The notes under the pieces were generated by a model that ran no database searches, was not told where the DNA came from, and saw only the letters and a list, made by a program, of their open reading frames with translations. A DNA stretch of 64,000 nucleotides from an uncultured Prevotella sp. (lineage in GTDB: Bacteria; Bacteroidota; Bacteroidia; Bacteroidales; Bacteroidaceae). Location: contig CALUGP010000012.1 in NCBI GenBank assembly GCA_944320195.1, positions 1 to 64,000 on the forward strand, in the 5' to 3' direction. Position 1 is the first letter of the stretch. Each line of letters begins with the position of its first letter. Both the position numbers and the translations under genes were made by a program. Below, piece by piece: positions 51,834 through 59,965 of the stretch.

Positions 51834-51990
51834 AAAAGGCCGTCTTTCAGGTTGTCAAAGGCCGTCTTTTGCACTCCCAAAGATGGCTTTTTACACTCCA
51901 AAAGACGGCCTTTGGCAAAGTGGTTGTTTTTAGATGTCCGTCAAATTGCAGTTTTGCTGTCTAAAGTGTTGATAAACAGTGCGTTATTGG
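51834..51990. repeat. Composite intergenic repeat, copy I
   Basis: Two direct and two inverted cores (51834-51916; AAAAGGCCGTCTTTC, AAAGGCCGTCTTTTGC, AAAGATGGCTTTTT, AAAAGACGGCCTTT) are followed, 50 nt on, by the 20-nt module TGTTGATAAACAGTGCGTTA (51967-51986). It takes up most of the gap between tRNA-Phe and thiL. Confidence 0.85.
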
Positions 51991-52047
51991 ATGTTGTGCC
52001 AGGATGGCGGTGTCGGGGCGAGTATGGTTTGTCTGTATATGAAAAAG

Positions 52048-52079
52048 GCCGCATGGCGTACCTCTCGGTGCCGTGCGGC
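52048..52079 (-). terminator. Terminator of the sppA-lpxK-punA-thiL operon
   Basis: On the minus strand GCCGCACGGC pairs with GCCATGCGGC and is followed by CTTTTTC, 20 nt after the thiL stop. Confidence 0.75.
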
Positions 52080-52101
52080 GTGTGGTGGCATGTGGCTGTG
52101 G

Positions 52102-53172
52102 TCATCCTTTTAGTGGATTCCAGCCTTGGGCTTTTAGCTCAAACTCGTTTCCGTCGCGTGTCACGAGCATTTGCCCGAGTTCTTTTTTTGTGATGTGTCC
52201 GATGAGTTTTACGTCTTCCATCTGTTCTATCTTTTCATGGTCACCAATGGGTACGGTGAAGAGCAGTTCGTAGTCTTCGCCTCCGTTGAGGGCGCATGTG
52301 GTGACGTTCATGTTCATTTCTTCGGCCATGACGGCTGTCTGGTAGTCTATCGGTATGTTCTTTTCGTAGATTCTGCATCCGCATCCGCTCTGTTTGCAGA
52401 TGTGCATCAGCTCGCTGCTGAGTCCGTCGCTGATGTCCATCATTGCCGTAGGGTGTATGTTCAGCTCGTGCAGGCGGCGTATGATGTCGCCGCGTGCCTC
52501 GGGTTGCAGTTGGCGTTGCAGCAGATATTCTTTTCCGGCGAAGTCTGGCTGGAAGTGGGCGAGCTGCTCCAGGGCGCGCTTGTCGTTCTTGCGGCGTGCC
52601 TCGTCAACTTGCTGGTAGTACACGCTTTTTTCGCGTTCGAGCAGCTGCAGGCCCATGTATGCGGCGCCGAGGTCTCCGCTTACGCATATGAGGTCGGTGT
52701 CTTGTGCGCCGTTGCGGTATGCTATCTCGTCCTTATGGCATTCGCCGATGCATGTTATACTGATTGCCATGCCTGTGTATGATGATGTGGTGTCGCCGCC
52801 CACTATGTCCACGCCCAATTTGTCGCAGGCCATTCGCAGGCCGTTGTAGAACTTCTCCATGTCTTCCACAGTGAAGCGTTTGCTTAGGGCGATGCTTACG
52901 GTGAGTTGGCGCGGAACGCCGTTCATTGCGAATATGTCGCTTATGTTCACCATGGCTGACTTGTATCCCAGGTGTTCGAGGTCTATGTATGTAAGGTCAA
53001 AGTGTACGCCTTCCATGAGCATGTCTGTGGTTACGAGGACTTCTGTGTCGGGATAGTGGAGCACGGCGCAGTCATCGCCTACGCCGTATATTGTCGCCTC
53101 GTTCCTTGGCTTAAGGCTGTCGGTAAGGTGGTGTATCAGTCCGAATTCTCCAAGTTTTGCTATGTCGGTCAT
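52102..53172 (-). CDS. thiL: Thiamine-monophosphate kinase
   Basis: The 356-residue protein shows the PurM/ThiL fold motifs: GVGDDCAVL (31-38), TTDMLMEGVHFD, SDIFAMNGVP, VGGDTTSS, SGDLGAAYMGLQLL, MDISDGLSSEL and NGGEDYELLF. It phosphorylates thiamine monophosphate to thiamine diphosphate with ATP. It is slightly longer than the roughly 330 residues usual outside Bacteroidetes because of a helical insert (about 185-215). Last gene of its operon, 122 nt after punA with a long hairpin in between. Confidence 0.95.
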   Translation of the reverse strand: MTDIAKLGEFGLIHHLTDSLKPRNEATIYGVGDDCAVLHYPDTEVLVTTDMLMEGVHFDLTYIDLEHLGYKSAMVNISDIFAMNGVPRQLTVSIALSKRFTVEDMEKFYNGLRMACDKLGVDIVGGDTTSSYTGMAISITCIGECHKDEIAYRNGAQDTDLICVSGDLGAAYMGLQLLEREKSVYYQQVDEARRKNDKRALEQLAHFQPDFAGKEYLLQRQLQPEARGDIIRRLHELNIHPTAMMDISDGLSSELMHICKQSGCGCRIYEKNIPIDYQTAVMAEEMNMNVTTCALNGGEDYELLFTVPIGDHEKIEQMEDVKLIGHITKKELGQMLVTRDGNEFELKAQGWNPLKG

Positions 53173-53200
53173 TGTGGTAGTTGTTTTTATTTATGGTAAT

Positions 53201-53291
53201 AAAGGAGTAAGGAGCGAAGGAGTAAGCAGAAATGCATTGTGCCAATCCTGCATTCCTGCTTACTCCTTACAGCTTTTCTCCTTGCTCCTTG
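53201..53291. repeat. Long intercistronic hairpin between punA and thiL
   Basis: The arms (53201-53235 and 53249-53291) are built of GGAGTAAG-like units; the inner 19 nt (GGAGTAAGCAGAAATGCA side) pair almost perfectly. It belongs to the same class as the mutS2/vsr hairpin. Confidence 0.65.
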
Positions 53292-53294
53292 ACG

Positions 53295-54113
53295 TTATTG
53301 CGCCCTTTTTATCATTTCCCTCATGATTTCTGTCATCAGTGGCTGAGCCTTGTTTGCGGCAACCTGAACTTCCTCGTGGCTTACTTCGACCGGCTGGTCT
53401 TCAAGTCCGAGGTCTGTTATTATGCTTATGCCGAATGTCCTTATGCCGCAATGGTGGGCCACGATAACCTCTGGCACTGTGCTCATCCCCACAGCGTCTC
53501 CGCCCAGGCGATGGTACATCTTGTATTCTGCCGGTGTCTCGAATGTAGGGCCTTGCACTCCCACATACACTCCGTGGACTACGCGTATGCCTTTTTCCTT
53601 GGCTATGGCGTCGGCCTCTGCTATGAGCTTGTGGTCATAAGTTTCGTGCATGTCGGGGAAACGTGGGCCTGTAGGCAGGTTTTTTCCGCGCAACGGGTGT
53701 TCCGGAAAGAGGTTGATGTGGTCTGTGATGATCATCAGGTCTCCTATCTTAAAGTCCGGATTCATTCCGCCCGACGCGTTGCTTACGAATAGAGTCTTGA
53801 TGCCAAGTTCGTACATAACGCGTATCGGGAAGGTCACTTTCTTCATCTTGTAGCCCTCGTAGTAGTGGAAGCGTCCTTCCATTGCCATTATGTCAACGCC
53901 GCCGAGTTTGCCGAAAATCAGCTTGCCGGCATGCCCTTCTACTGTGGAAACGGGGAAGTTTGGTATCTCTTCGTATGGGAACTCGTAACTGTCAGTTATC
54001 TCTGAAGCTAATTGTCCCAGTCCGGTGCCGAGTATTATTGCCGTTTTTGGACTTGTGGCCATCCTTTCTTTTAGCCAGGATGCTGTTCTTTGAATTTTTT
54101 TGTACATATCCAA
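53295..54113 (-). CDS. punA: Purine-nucleoside phosphorylase
   Basis: The 272-residue protein is a trimeric-type PNP: ILGTGLGQLA with the phosphate loop (28-37), NFPVSTVEGHAGKL, GRFHYYEGY, FVSNASGGMN, PLRGKNLPTGPRFPDM, GVQGPTFETPAE and the Asn-containing ITDLG. It splits inosine and guanosine to base and ribose-1-phosphate. Homology begins close to the N-terminus, so the start at 54113 is probably right even though it lies 122 bp inside the lpxK frame. Confidence 0.94.
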   Translation of the reverse strand: MDMYKKIQRTASWLKERMATSPKTAIILGTGLGQLASEITDSYEFPYEEIPNFPVSTVEGHAGKLIFGKLGGVDIMAMEGRFHYYEGYKMKKVTFPIRVMYELGIKTLFVSNASGGMNPDFKIGDLMIITDHINLFPEHPLRGKNLPTGPRFPDMHETYDHKLIAEADAIAKEKGIRVVHGVYVGVQGPTFETPAEYKMYHRLGGDAVGMSTVPEVIVAHHCGIRTFGISIITDLGLEDQPVEVSHEEVQVAANKAQPLMTEIMREMIKRAQ

Positions 54114-55164
54114 TGATTTTATTGTTGAATTCTTCTTGCTGGTCGAGCATGAACTTAATCTTTATGGGAAGTGTGTATATGTTGCGTTTCACTTCGTCAG
54201 ACAGGCCGTCCATGCCGTGCAGTCTTGCATTGTCTTTTTCTGTTGTGACGATAATTTTGGGCGAAGGCATCCTTGCGAAGGTTTCGTTTATCCGCTCTAT
54301 GTCTTTGCTTCTGAAGCAGTGGTGGTCGGGGAATGTCAACGGGGTTATGTTGTCAGAGTATTCGCCGAGGTCGTAAAGCATCTGTTTCGGAGAGGCGATG
54401 CCTGTAAGCAGAAGTATGTTCTCCTCTTTGCCTATGCTTTCTATCGTGCGCTCCTTGCCGCCGAAAATAGCATGCATGTTGTCATATTCGAGCGTCGTGA
54501 AGAACAATTGTTGGTATGGATAAAGGTTCATCGCCTTGATGATAACCCTGTATTCCATAGGTTTCAGGTCTTTGGGGCATTTTGTAATGATGACGATGTC
54601 TGCGCGTGCCTTTCCGCCTTGAGGTTCTCTTAGACGGCCGGCCGGCAGCAGTTTGTCGTAAATAATCAGTCTGTGGTAGTCTACGAGCAAGATGTTGATT
54701 CCCGGCTTGACGTATCTGTGTTGGAAGGCGTCGTCAAGAAGGATTACGCTTGTGTCTTTTGTCTCTTCGTTTTCAGTTAACATGTCGATGCCGTGGCACC
54801 GGCTTTTGTCCACCGCAACGTGTATGTCTGGAAACTTTGTTTTCATCTGGAACGGTTCGTCGCCGATGTCTTCCATCGCCGTGTTGTTGTCTGCCAGCAC
54901 ATATCCTTTGCTTTTGCGTTTGTATCCACGGCTGAGCACGGCCACTTTTGTAACGTCTTTCAGCAGCCTTATCAAGTATTCAACGTGTGGAGTCTTGCCA
55001 GAACCGCCTACGGTTATGTTTCCGACTGATATTACCGGGATGTCGAAACTGCGGCTTTTCAGGATGCCGAGTTCGAACATCTGGTTGCGTAGTTTGACTC
55101 CTAAGCCGTACAGCCAGCTCAGTGGAAGCATCCATTCGTTTATCTTGATAAAATCGCCTTCCAT
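53992..55164 (-). CDS. lpxK: Tetraacyldisaccharide 4'-kinase (lipid A synthesis)
   Basis: The 390-residue protein has an N-terminal membrane-associated helix (about 12-30), the P-loop GGSGKTPH (53-60), LSRGYKRKSKGY, GDEPFQMKTKFPDI, LLDDAFQHRYV and VTTEKDNARL. It adds the 4'-phosphate to lipid A at the inner face of the inner membrane. The last 40 residues, from YVQKNSKN onward, are encoded over the start of punA in another frame; the tail AKRKDGHKSKNG and beyond looks like an extension after loss of the original stop. Confidence 0.94.
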   Translation of the reverse strand: MEGDFIKINEWMLPLSWLYGLGVKLRNQMFELGILKSRSFDIPVISVGNITVGGSGKTPHVEYLIRLLKDVTKVAVLSRGYKRKSKGYVLADNNTAMEDIGDEPFQMKTKFPDIHVAVDKSRCHGIDMLTENEETKDTSVILLDDAFQHRYVKPGINILLVDYHRLIIYDKLLPAGRLREPQGGKARADIVIITKCPKDLKPMEYRVIIKAMNLYPYQQLFFTTLEYDNMHAIFGGKERTIESIGKEENILLLTGIASPKQMLYDLGEYSDNITPLTFPDHHCFRSKDIERINETFARMPSPKIIVTTEKDNARLHGMDGLSDEVKRNIYTLPIKIKFMLDQQEEFNNKIIGYVQKNSKNSILAKRKDGHKSKNGNNTRHRTGTISFRDN

Positions 55165-55182
55165 ATTTTTGCGTTTTGAATG

Positions 55183-55275
55183 AATAGTGAAAAGTGAAAA
55201 TTAAAAAAGCCGATGCATCGTTTGTCTGTGCAAGTGGATTCTTGAATTTTCACTTTTTGCTTCTCATTTTCATTT
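55183..55275. repeat. Long hairpin between sppA and lpxK
   Basis: AGTGAAAAGTGAAAATTAAA (near 55186) pairs with the strand at 55243-55260, with weaker pairing out to 55275. The sppA stop codon (55270-55272) lies in the outer part of the right arm. The sequence is close to the palindromic insert in mutS2. Confidence 0.65.
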
Positions 55276-57045
55276 TATGTTTATCATGAACGGAACCCTG
55301 GCTTGTATTGCCGACTGGTTGCTGATGTCCTTGAGGAGCATGAACGGTGCGTAATATTCGCCTAAGGCGGCTTGCATTTGTGTCTTGATGTAGCTGCCGC
55401 CTGATGCTTGGTTGAGCAGTTGGTCAAGCCAGTCTACTTTGCCAGGGTATGCCGAAGTATGGTATTCTTTTAACTTTGCCAGTTGAGCCGCTTTTGCGAC
55501 GGCCTTGTCCAGGCCGCCAAGCTCATCGACAAGTTTGATTTTCAGCGCGTCCTGTCCTATCCATACACGCCCTTGGGCTATCTTCTCTACGTCCTCGGTT
55601 TTCATCTTCCTGCCTTGTGCAACGCGTGAGCGGAACAGGCTGTACCCCCTGTCTATGTAGTTGTTGAGGTATCTCATCTCTTCTTCGTTGAACGGGCGTG
55701 CAGGCGTTCCGAATCCGCTGTGCCTGTTGGTTTTCACCTCGTCGAATTTCACTCCGAGCTTTTCTGTGAGCAATCCGCTGAAGTCCGGGAACATTCCGAA
55801 TATTCCGATGCTGCCAGTCAGCGTGGTGGGTTCCGCCACAATCCAGTTTGCGCCGCTGCTGATATAGTAGCCTCCCGAGGCTGCCATTCCTCCCATTGAT
55901 ACAACGACCGGTTTTTTCTTTTTCAGCATTTCCACATAGTGCCATATCTGTTCTGAGGCGTATGCGCTGCCGCCGCCAGAGTTGACGCGCAGCACAACGG
56001 CTTTCACGTCGTCGTCTTCCATCAGGTCCTCAAGGTCTTGGCATACGGTTTTGCCGACAATGCTGTGACCGTCTGACAGCATGTTTCCCGCTTCTGAGTC
56101 GACAATGTCGCCGTAGGCATAGTAAACGGCGATTTCTTCGCCTTTGTCGTTTTTCCCTTTAACGACTTTCATGTCGGCCAGGCTGACGGTGTTTATGTCC
56201 TTGTCTGTGTCTTCGTTCTTAAGCAACTTGTTGATTTCAGCCTTAATCTGGTCGGTGTAGACAAGCTTGTCTACAAACTTGTACTTCACAAAGTCTTTCG
56301 CGTCATTTAGTGTGACAAAGCTGTCTGCGTATGCGTTAAGCTGAGCTACGCTTATCTTCCGGCTTTCTGAAACACCTTTGCAGATGTTCTGCCAGATGCC
56401 GTTTACGTATGCCGTGACTTGTTCGCGGTTGGCATCGCTCATCTTGTCGGCGGTGAACATTTCCGGAGCGCTCTTGTAAGTACCTACTTTCGCGAGTTGC
56501 ATCCTCACCCCGAACTTGGCCATAAGGTCTTTCAGGAATATCGGCTGTGAGGCTATTCCGTGCCAGTCCACCTGTCCGCTAGGGTTTAGGAGTATCCTGT
56601 CGGCCACCGATGCGACGTAATAGTTGCCCTGGGTGTACACGTCTCCGTATGACACAATCCATTTGCCGCTCTTCTTGAAGTCGAGGAGCGCGTCGCGTAT
56701 TGCCGCCAATGAGGCGTAAGAGTCGGCCGCGAGCATTCCGGCCTCTATGTATATTCCTTTAATCTTGTCGTTGTCCTTGGCTTTGCTTATGGCGTTGAGC
56801 ACGTCGTCCAGGCCGATGGAGCCTGTCGTGTTTCCGCTTATTTCGTTCATGAAAGAGCTTTCCGAGCGCTCGTTAAGCATGCCGGAGAGGTTGATTACCA
56901 TGACGCTGTTGTCGCTGACGTCTTTGGTAGAGCTGCCCGAGGCTATCATGCCGACGATGCACATTGCTCCAATTATTCCTGTAATTAGCGTGAAAACAAT
57001 CAGTCCCACGACTGTGGCTGACATGTACTTGAGAAAGTCTTTCAT
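55270..57045 (-). CDS. sppA: Signal peptide peptidase SppA, 67-kDa type
   Basis: The start at 57045 (MKDFLKYMSATVVGL) is preferred because the predicted transcription start near 57071 lies inside the longer frame. The 591-residue membrane protein has one N-terminal membrane helix (about 10-35), a first protease-like domain (about 60-300) with the region of the catalytic Lys, and a second (about 320-570) with nucleophile Ser in SMGGMAASGGYYI. It degrades cleaved signal peptides in the inner membrane, facing the periplasm. It is the first gene of the operon leading to lpxK, punA and thiL. Confidence 0.93.
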   Translation of the reverse strand: MKDFLKYMSATVVGLIVFTLITGIIGAMCIVGMIASGSSTKDVSDNSVMVINLSGMLNERSESSFMNEISGNTTGSIGLDDVLNAISKAKDNDKIKGIYIEAGMLAADSYASLAAIRDALLDFKKSGKWIVSYGDVYTQGNYYVASVADRILLNPSGQVDWHGIASQPIFLKDLMAKFGVRMQLAKVGTYKSAPEMFTADKMSDANREQVTAYVNGIWQNICKGVSESRKISVAQLNAYADSFVTLNDAKDFVKYKFVDKLVYTDQIKAEINKLLKNEDTDKDINTVSLADMKVVKGKNDKGEEIAVYYAYGDIVDSEAGNMLSDGHSIVGKTVCQDLEDLMEDDDVKAVVLRVNSGGGSAYASEQIWHYVEMLKKKKPVVVSMGGMAASGGYYISSGANWIVAEPTTLTGSIGIFGMFPDFSGLLTEKLGVKFDEVKTNRHSGFGTPARPFNEEEMRYLNNYIDRGYSLFRSRVAQGRKMKTEDVEKIAQGRVWIGQDALKIKLVDELGGLDKAVAKAAQLAKLKEYHTSAYPGKVDWLDQLLNQASGGSYIKTQMQAALGEYYAPFMLLKDISNQSAIQARVPFMINIK

Positions 57046-57075
57046 AAAGAAGTCGTTTTTTTGGTTATTTAGGGG

Positions 57076-57083
57076 CAAAGATA
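57076..57083 (-). promoter_or_regulatory. Promoter -7 box of the sppA operon
   Basis: TATCTTTG followed by CCCC on the minus strand, about 31 nt before the preferred sppA start. The upstream element is not clear. Confidence 0.6.
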
Positions 57084-57121
57084 CTCATTTTATTTTATTT
57101 TGATTGAAAAATCCGGCAAAG

Positions 57122-57153
57122 TTTTAACATATCGTCAAATATTGCTAACTTCG
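57122..57153 (+). promoter_or_regulatory. Promoter of the SDR gene, predicted leaderless start
   Basis: TTTT (57122-57125), 20 nt and TAACTTCG (57146-57153) precede the ATG at 57159 by only 5 nt, so the expected transcription start falls at or next to the start codon. Confidence 0.55.
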
Positions 57154-57158
57154 CCCAT

Positions 57159-57887
57159 ATGAAACGTGCTATTGTTATTGGCGCATCTTCGGGCATAGGG
57201 CGCGAAGTGAGCAAACTGCTGCTTGCCGACGGCTGGATTGTCGGCATAGCGGCAAGGCGTGAGGACAGGCTGATGAAGATAAAGTCTGCAAATCCTGGCA
57301 TGGTGGAAGTGATGCGGATAGACGTTACGGCCGCAGACGCTCCTGGCCGCCTGCTTGAATTGGCCCGTCGGCTTGGCGGAGTCAGCTTGTTTGTGTATTG
57401 TTCTGGCGTAGGCCGGCAGAATGCCGGGCTCGACAGTGACGTGGAGCTGTCCACAGTGGATGTCAACGTGAAGGGGTTTACGGCGATGGTTGACACCATG
57501 TTCAATTACATGGCAGCTAATCTCGGCGGTGACATTGCCGTGATTTCTTCAATAGCTGGAACCAAGGGGCTGGGCGTGGCGCCGTCTTACAGTGCGACGA
57601 AGGCTTACCAGAACACTTACATCCAGGCTCTGGAGCAACTATCGAACATGCGCCGCCTGCACATACGGTTTACCGACATACGGCCTGGTTTTGTCGACAC
57701 CGACCTGCTTTCAGGCAGCGGCGGCTATACCATGCTGATGGACAAGGAGTCTGTGGCGCGCCAGATGCTCCGTGCGATATACGCCCACCGCCATGTGCAT
57801 GTCATTGACTGGCGTTACCGTCTGCTGGTGTTTGCGTGGCGGTTGATTCCGCGCTGGTTGTGGCGCAAGCTCAATGTAAGGAATTAA
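57159..57887 (+). CDS. Short-chain dehydrogenase/reductase
   Basis: The 242-residue protein has the NAD(P) motif GASSGIG (8-14), a classical catalytic set with Ser130/131, Tyr144 and Lys148 in YSATK, and NxxG-like CSGVG. Basic residues after the glycine loop (AARRED) suggest NADP(H). The C-terminus is basic and hydrophobic (YRLLVFAWRLIPRWLWRKL), perhaps membrane-associated. Substrate unknown. The stop codon lies inside a long hairpin. Confidence 0.9.
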   Translation: MKRAIVIGASSGIGREVSKLLLADGWIVGIAARREDRLMKIKSANPGMVEVMRIDVTAADAPGRLLELARRLGGVSLFVYCSGVGRQNAGLDSDVELSTVDVNVKGFTAMVDTMFNYMAANLGGDIAVISSIAGTKGLGVAPSYSATKAYQNTYIQALEQLSNMRRLHIRFTDIRPGFVDTDLLSGSGGYTMLMDKESVARQMLRAIYAHRHVHVIDWRYRLLVFAWRLIPRWLWRKLNVRN

Positions 57888-57962
57888 GAGTTAAGAATTA
57901 AGAGTTAAGAAAATCACCGACAAGACACATTTTCTTAACTCTTAATTCTTAACTCTTAATTT
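57882..57962. terminator. Perfect long hairpin between the SDR and exporter genes
   Basis: Two 33-nt arms (57882-57914 and 57929-57961), built of the unit AATTAAGAGTTAAG, are exact complements with a 14-nt loop. The SDR stop TAA (57885-57887) is part of the left arm, and the exporter stop follows within 10 nt. It serves two convergent genes. Confidence 0.8.
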
Positions 57963-57970
57963 TTCACATG

Positions 57971-59269
57971 TTATCCCCTCGTCACTGAGAACGACTGCCG
58001 GTGGAAAATGAATATCGGAATGATGCAGCCCACAACCATGCCGAACATCACGAGCACCGTGAGCGACGAGTTGTGGAAGAAGCGCGAGACGTATTCCATT
58101 GTGTATTCATCGGGCAGCCGCACAATATTTATAAGGTCGCGGACGGCCTTGTAGGCAAACATTCCTGGCACCATCGGCAGCAGCGACGGGAAGGCGAAGC
58201 ACTCCGCGGGGCAGTGTATGCGCATGGCGAAGGGCACGGCCAGCAGGCCTATGACGAAGCCTGCTATGGTTGAAGCCGTAACCTGGTCGAGCATCAGGCT
58301 TGAATTGTGCATCAGGAAATAGCGTATGCCGTGTCCGACGCACGCCAGCAGGGCGCAGATGAGCAGGGCCTTGCGCGGCGGATTGCTGATTATTGCAAAG
58401 CCGACACCGGCCACGGCGGCGAAAAGACCGTCGGCTATGGCGGCCTGGAGTACGTCGGGGCGTATTACTTTGGTAAACGTCGTCGGGTCGATGCCGAACA
58501 TGATGACCGTGGCCGACAGGCCTACTGCTATGCATATTATCAGCAGGCAGGCGTTGGTGAGGCGTGCTATGCCGTCGAGGGCGTGGCCGTCGACGATGTC
58601 CATCACTCCGTTGATCAGCGGAACGCCTGGCACCAGATAGAGCATCGACGTTCCGAGGGATATGTCTTCCGTGCCGCCGTGGAAATAAATGAAGTCTGTA
58701 ACGCCTATCATCGTGGACACGAAGGCGCATATCACGAACACTGCCAGATGGTTCATGCCGCGCCGGGTGAGCTCCTGGCGGATGAAGAAGCCGGCGAACG
58801 TGGCCACCCATACTATCGCCATAGACGTGAGGTTGCCGTCGAACAGGCGGCAGAAGCAGGCGTTGGCGAAGGCTACGAGTATCAGCACCGTCCATCTGCT
58901 TTCCCTTTTCTCTTTCACAATCTCCTTGAACCGCCGCCACAGTTCGGCCAGTGGCAGCTTTTCGTCAAACGCCTTCCATGACAGTTCTGACAGCTTCATG
59001 TTGGCCTTGAAGTTCAGGGCCATGGCCGGTGTCTTCTTAATGTATGTGTAAGAGCGGTTGTGCTCGGTGTCGAGCAGGGTGATGCTGAGCGTTTTGGGGA
59101 ATATCAGCAGGTTGATGTGATAGCCGAACGAGCGCGCCATGCGCACCGTGTTGAGTTGTATCCGTGATGTCTGTGCGCCTATTGCCATTAGTGTTGAGGC
59201 GTATTCGGCCAGGAAAATGGCAGTGTCTTTCAGCGTCCGGTGGACGTTTTCTTCCTCTTTCTGTTGCAT
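57971..59269 (-). CDS. Threonine/serine exporter family protein (ThrE type)
   Basis: The start at 59269 (MQQKEEENVHRTLK) is preferred because the promoter lies inside the longer frame. The 432-residue protein joins the two ThrE parts: an N-terminal cytoplasmic/DUF1212 region (about 10-240; LMAIGAQTSRIQLNTVRMA) with membrane helices and SLGTSMLYLVPGVPLINGVMD, and a second membrane block (about 255-425, DUF3815-like) with FPSLLPMVPGMFAYKAV. About ten helices in total. Family members export threonine and serine. Confidence 0.9.
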   Translation of the reverse strand: MQQKEEENVHRTLKDTAIFLAEYASTLMAIGAQTSRIQLNTVRMARSFGYHINLLIFPKTLSITLLDTEHNRSYTYIKKTPAMALNFKANMKLSELSWKAFDEKLPLAELWRRFKEIVKEKRESRWTVLILVAFANACFCRLFDGNLTSMAIVWVATFAGFFIRQELTRRGMNHLAVFVICAFVSTMIGVTDFIYFHGGTEDISLGTSMLYLVPGVPLINGVMDIVDGHALDGIARLTNACLLIICIAVGLSATVIMFGIDPTTFTKVIRPDVLQAAIADGLFAAVAGVGFAIISNPPRKALLICALLACVGHGIRYFLMHNSSLMLDQVTASTIAGFVIGLLAVPFAMRIHCPAECFAFPSLLPMVPGMFAYKAVRDLINIVRLPDEYTMEYVSRFFHNSSLTVLVMFGMVVGCIIPIFIFHRQSFSVTRG

Positions 59270-59322
59270 TGTTGTAATGTCCTGAAAACTTTGTATTGGG
59301 TCATTGATATGTAAAACGGGTG

Positions 59323-59353
59323 CAAAATTATATCTTTTCGGGCAATAATACAA
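59323..59353 (-). promoter_or_regulatory. Promoter of the ThrE-type exporter gene
   Basis: TTG (59351-59353), 20 nt and TAATTTTG (59323-59330) on the minus strand. The predicted start near 59316 rules out the longest frame and supports initiation at 59269. Confidence 0.75.
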
Positions 59354-59551
59354 GACATGGCTTCGTCAATTTGCCGTGCCAGGGTGATTTTGTCTGGCGA
59401 TGTCGCACGTATAAGATGCCGTTGACATTTGTAAACGAAACCGGCGTGTGTGCTTTCATTGTGATTCCGGTTGACGCTTTGAGAATGCGTTGTTTTGAAA
59501 ATAATCGCGTCTGTGTTGGAAAAACGCGTGGAAAAGTGTGCAGGCGTAAGG

Positions 59552-59720
59552 CGTTGACAGCCACTTGTTTGCGCGTTGTTCCGGTCATGGTGTGCAATCG
59601 CCGGTGCCTGCAGGCGGTGTGAAATGTGCCTGATTGGCTTGCAAAAGACGGCCTTTGGGAAGGGTGGAGGCCGTCTTTTGCCATGCCAAACGCCGCCTTT
59701 TGCGCCGTGAAACACCGTCT
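59552..59720. repeat. Composite intergenic repeat, copy J
   Basis: AAAAGACGGCCTTTGG and AGGCCGTCTTTTGCC (59642-59683) form a hairpin, with two weaker cores after it. A poorly conserved 20-nt module may be present at 59552-59571. The rest of the 59354-59960 region has no gene; the 223-codon frame crossing it is a product of the repeat. Confidence 0.75.
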
Positions 59721-59965
59721 GAAGGTGGCAAATCGGCTGTGAAACGTTTTATTTCCAGCCGTTTCTTGTGTTGTTTGTGGCCGTTTTGCGTTTTGTGGCT
59801 TTCTGTTTACATTGTTTTTGCTTGTGTTTTTGGAATGACAATATGATAGGCTGAAGTGCAGTTGCTGTTGACAAACGTCCGGCCGGTACTGTTCGTCCGT
59901 CATTGCATACATTGGCAAAGTGGCATGACACTTGTTTGTGGGGATGGCGCAAATCGTGCTTTGCC

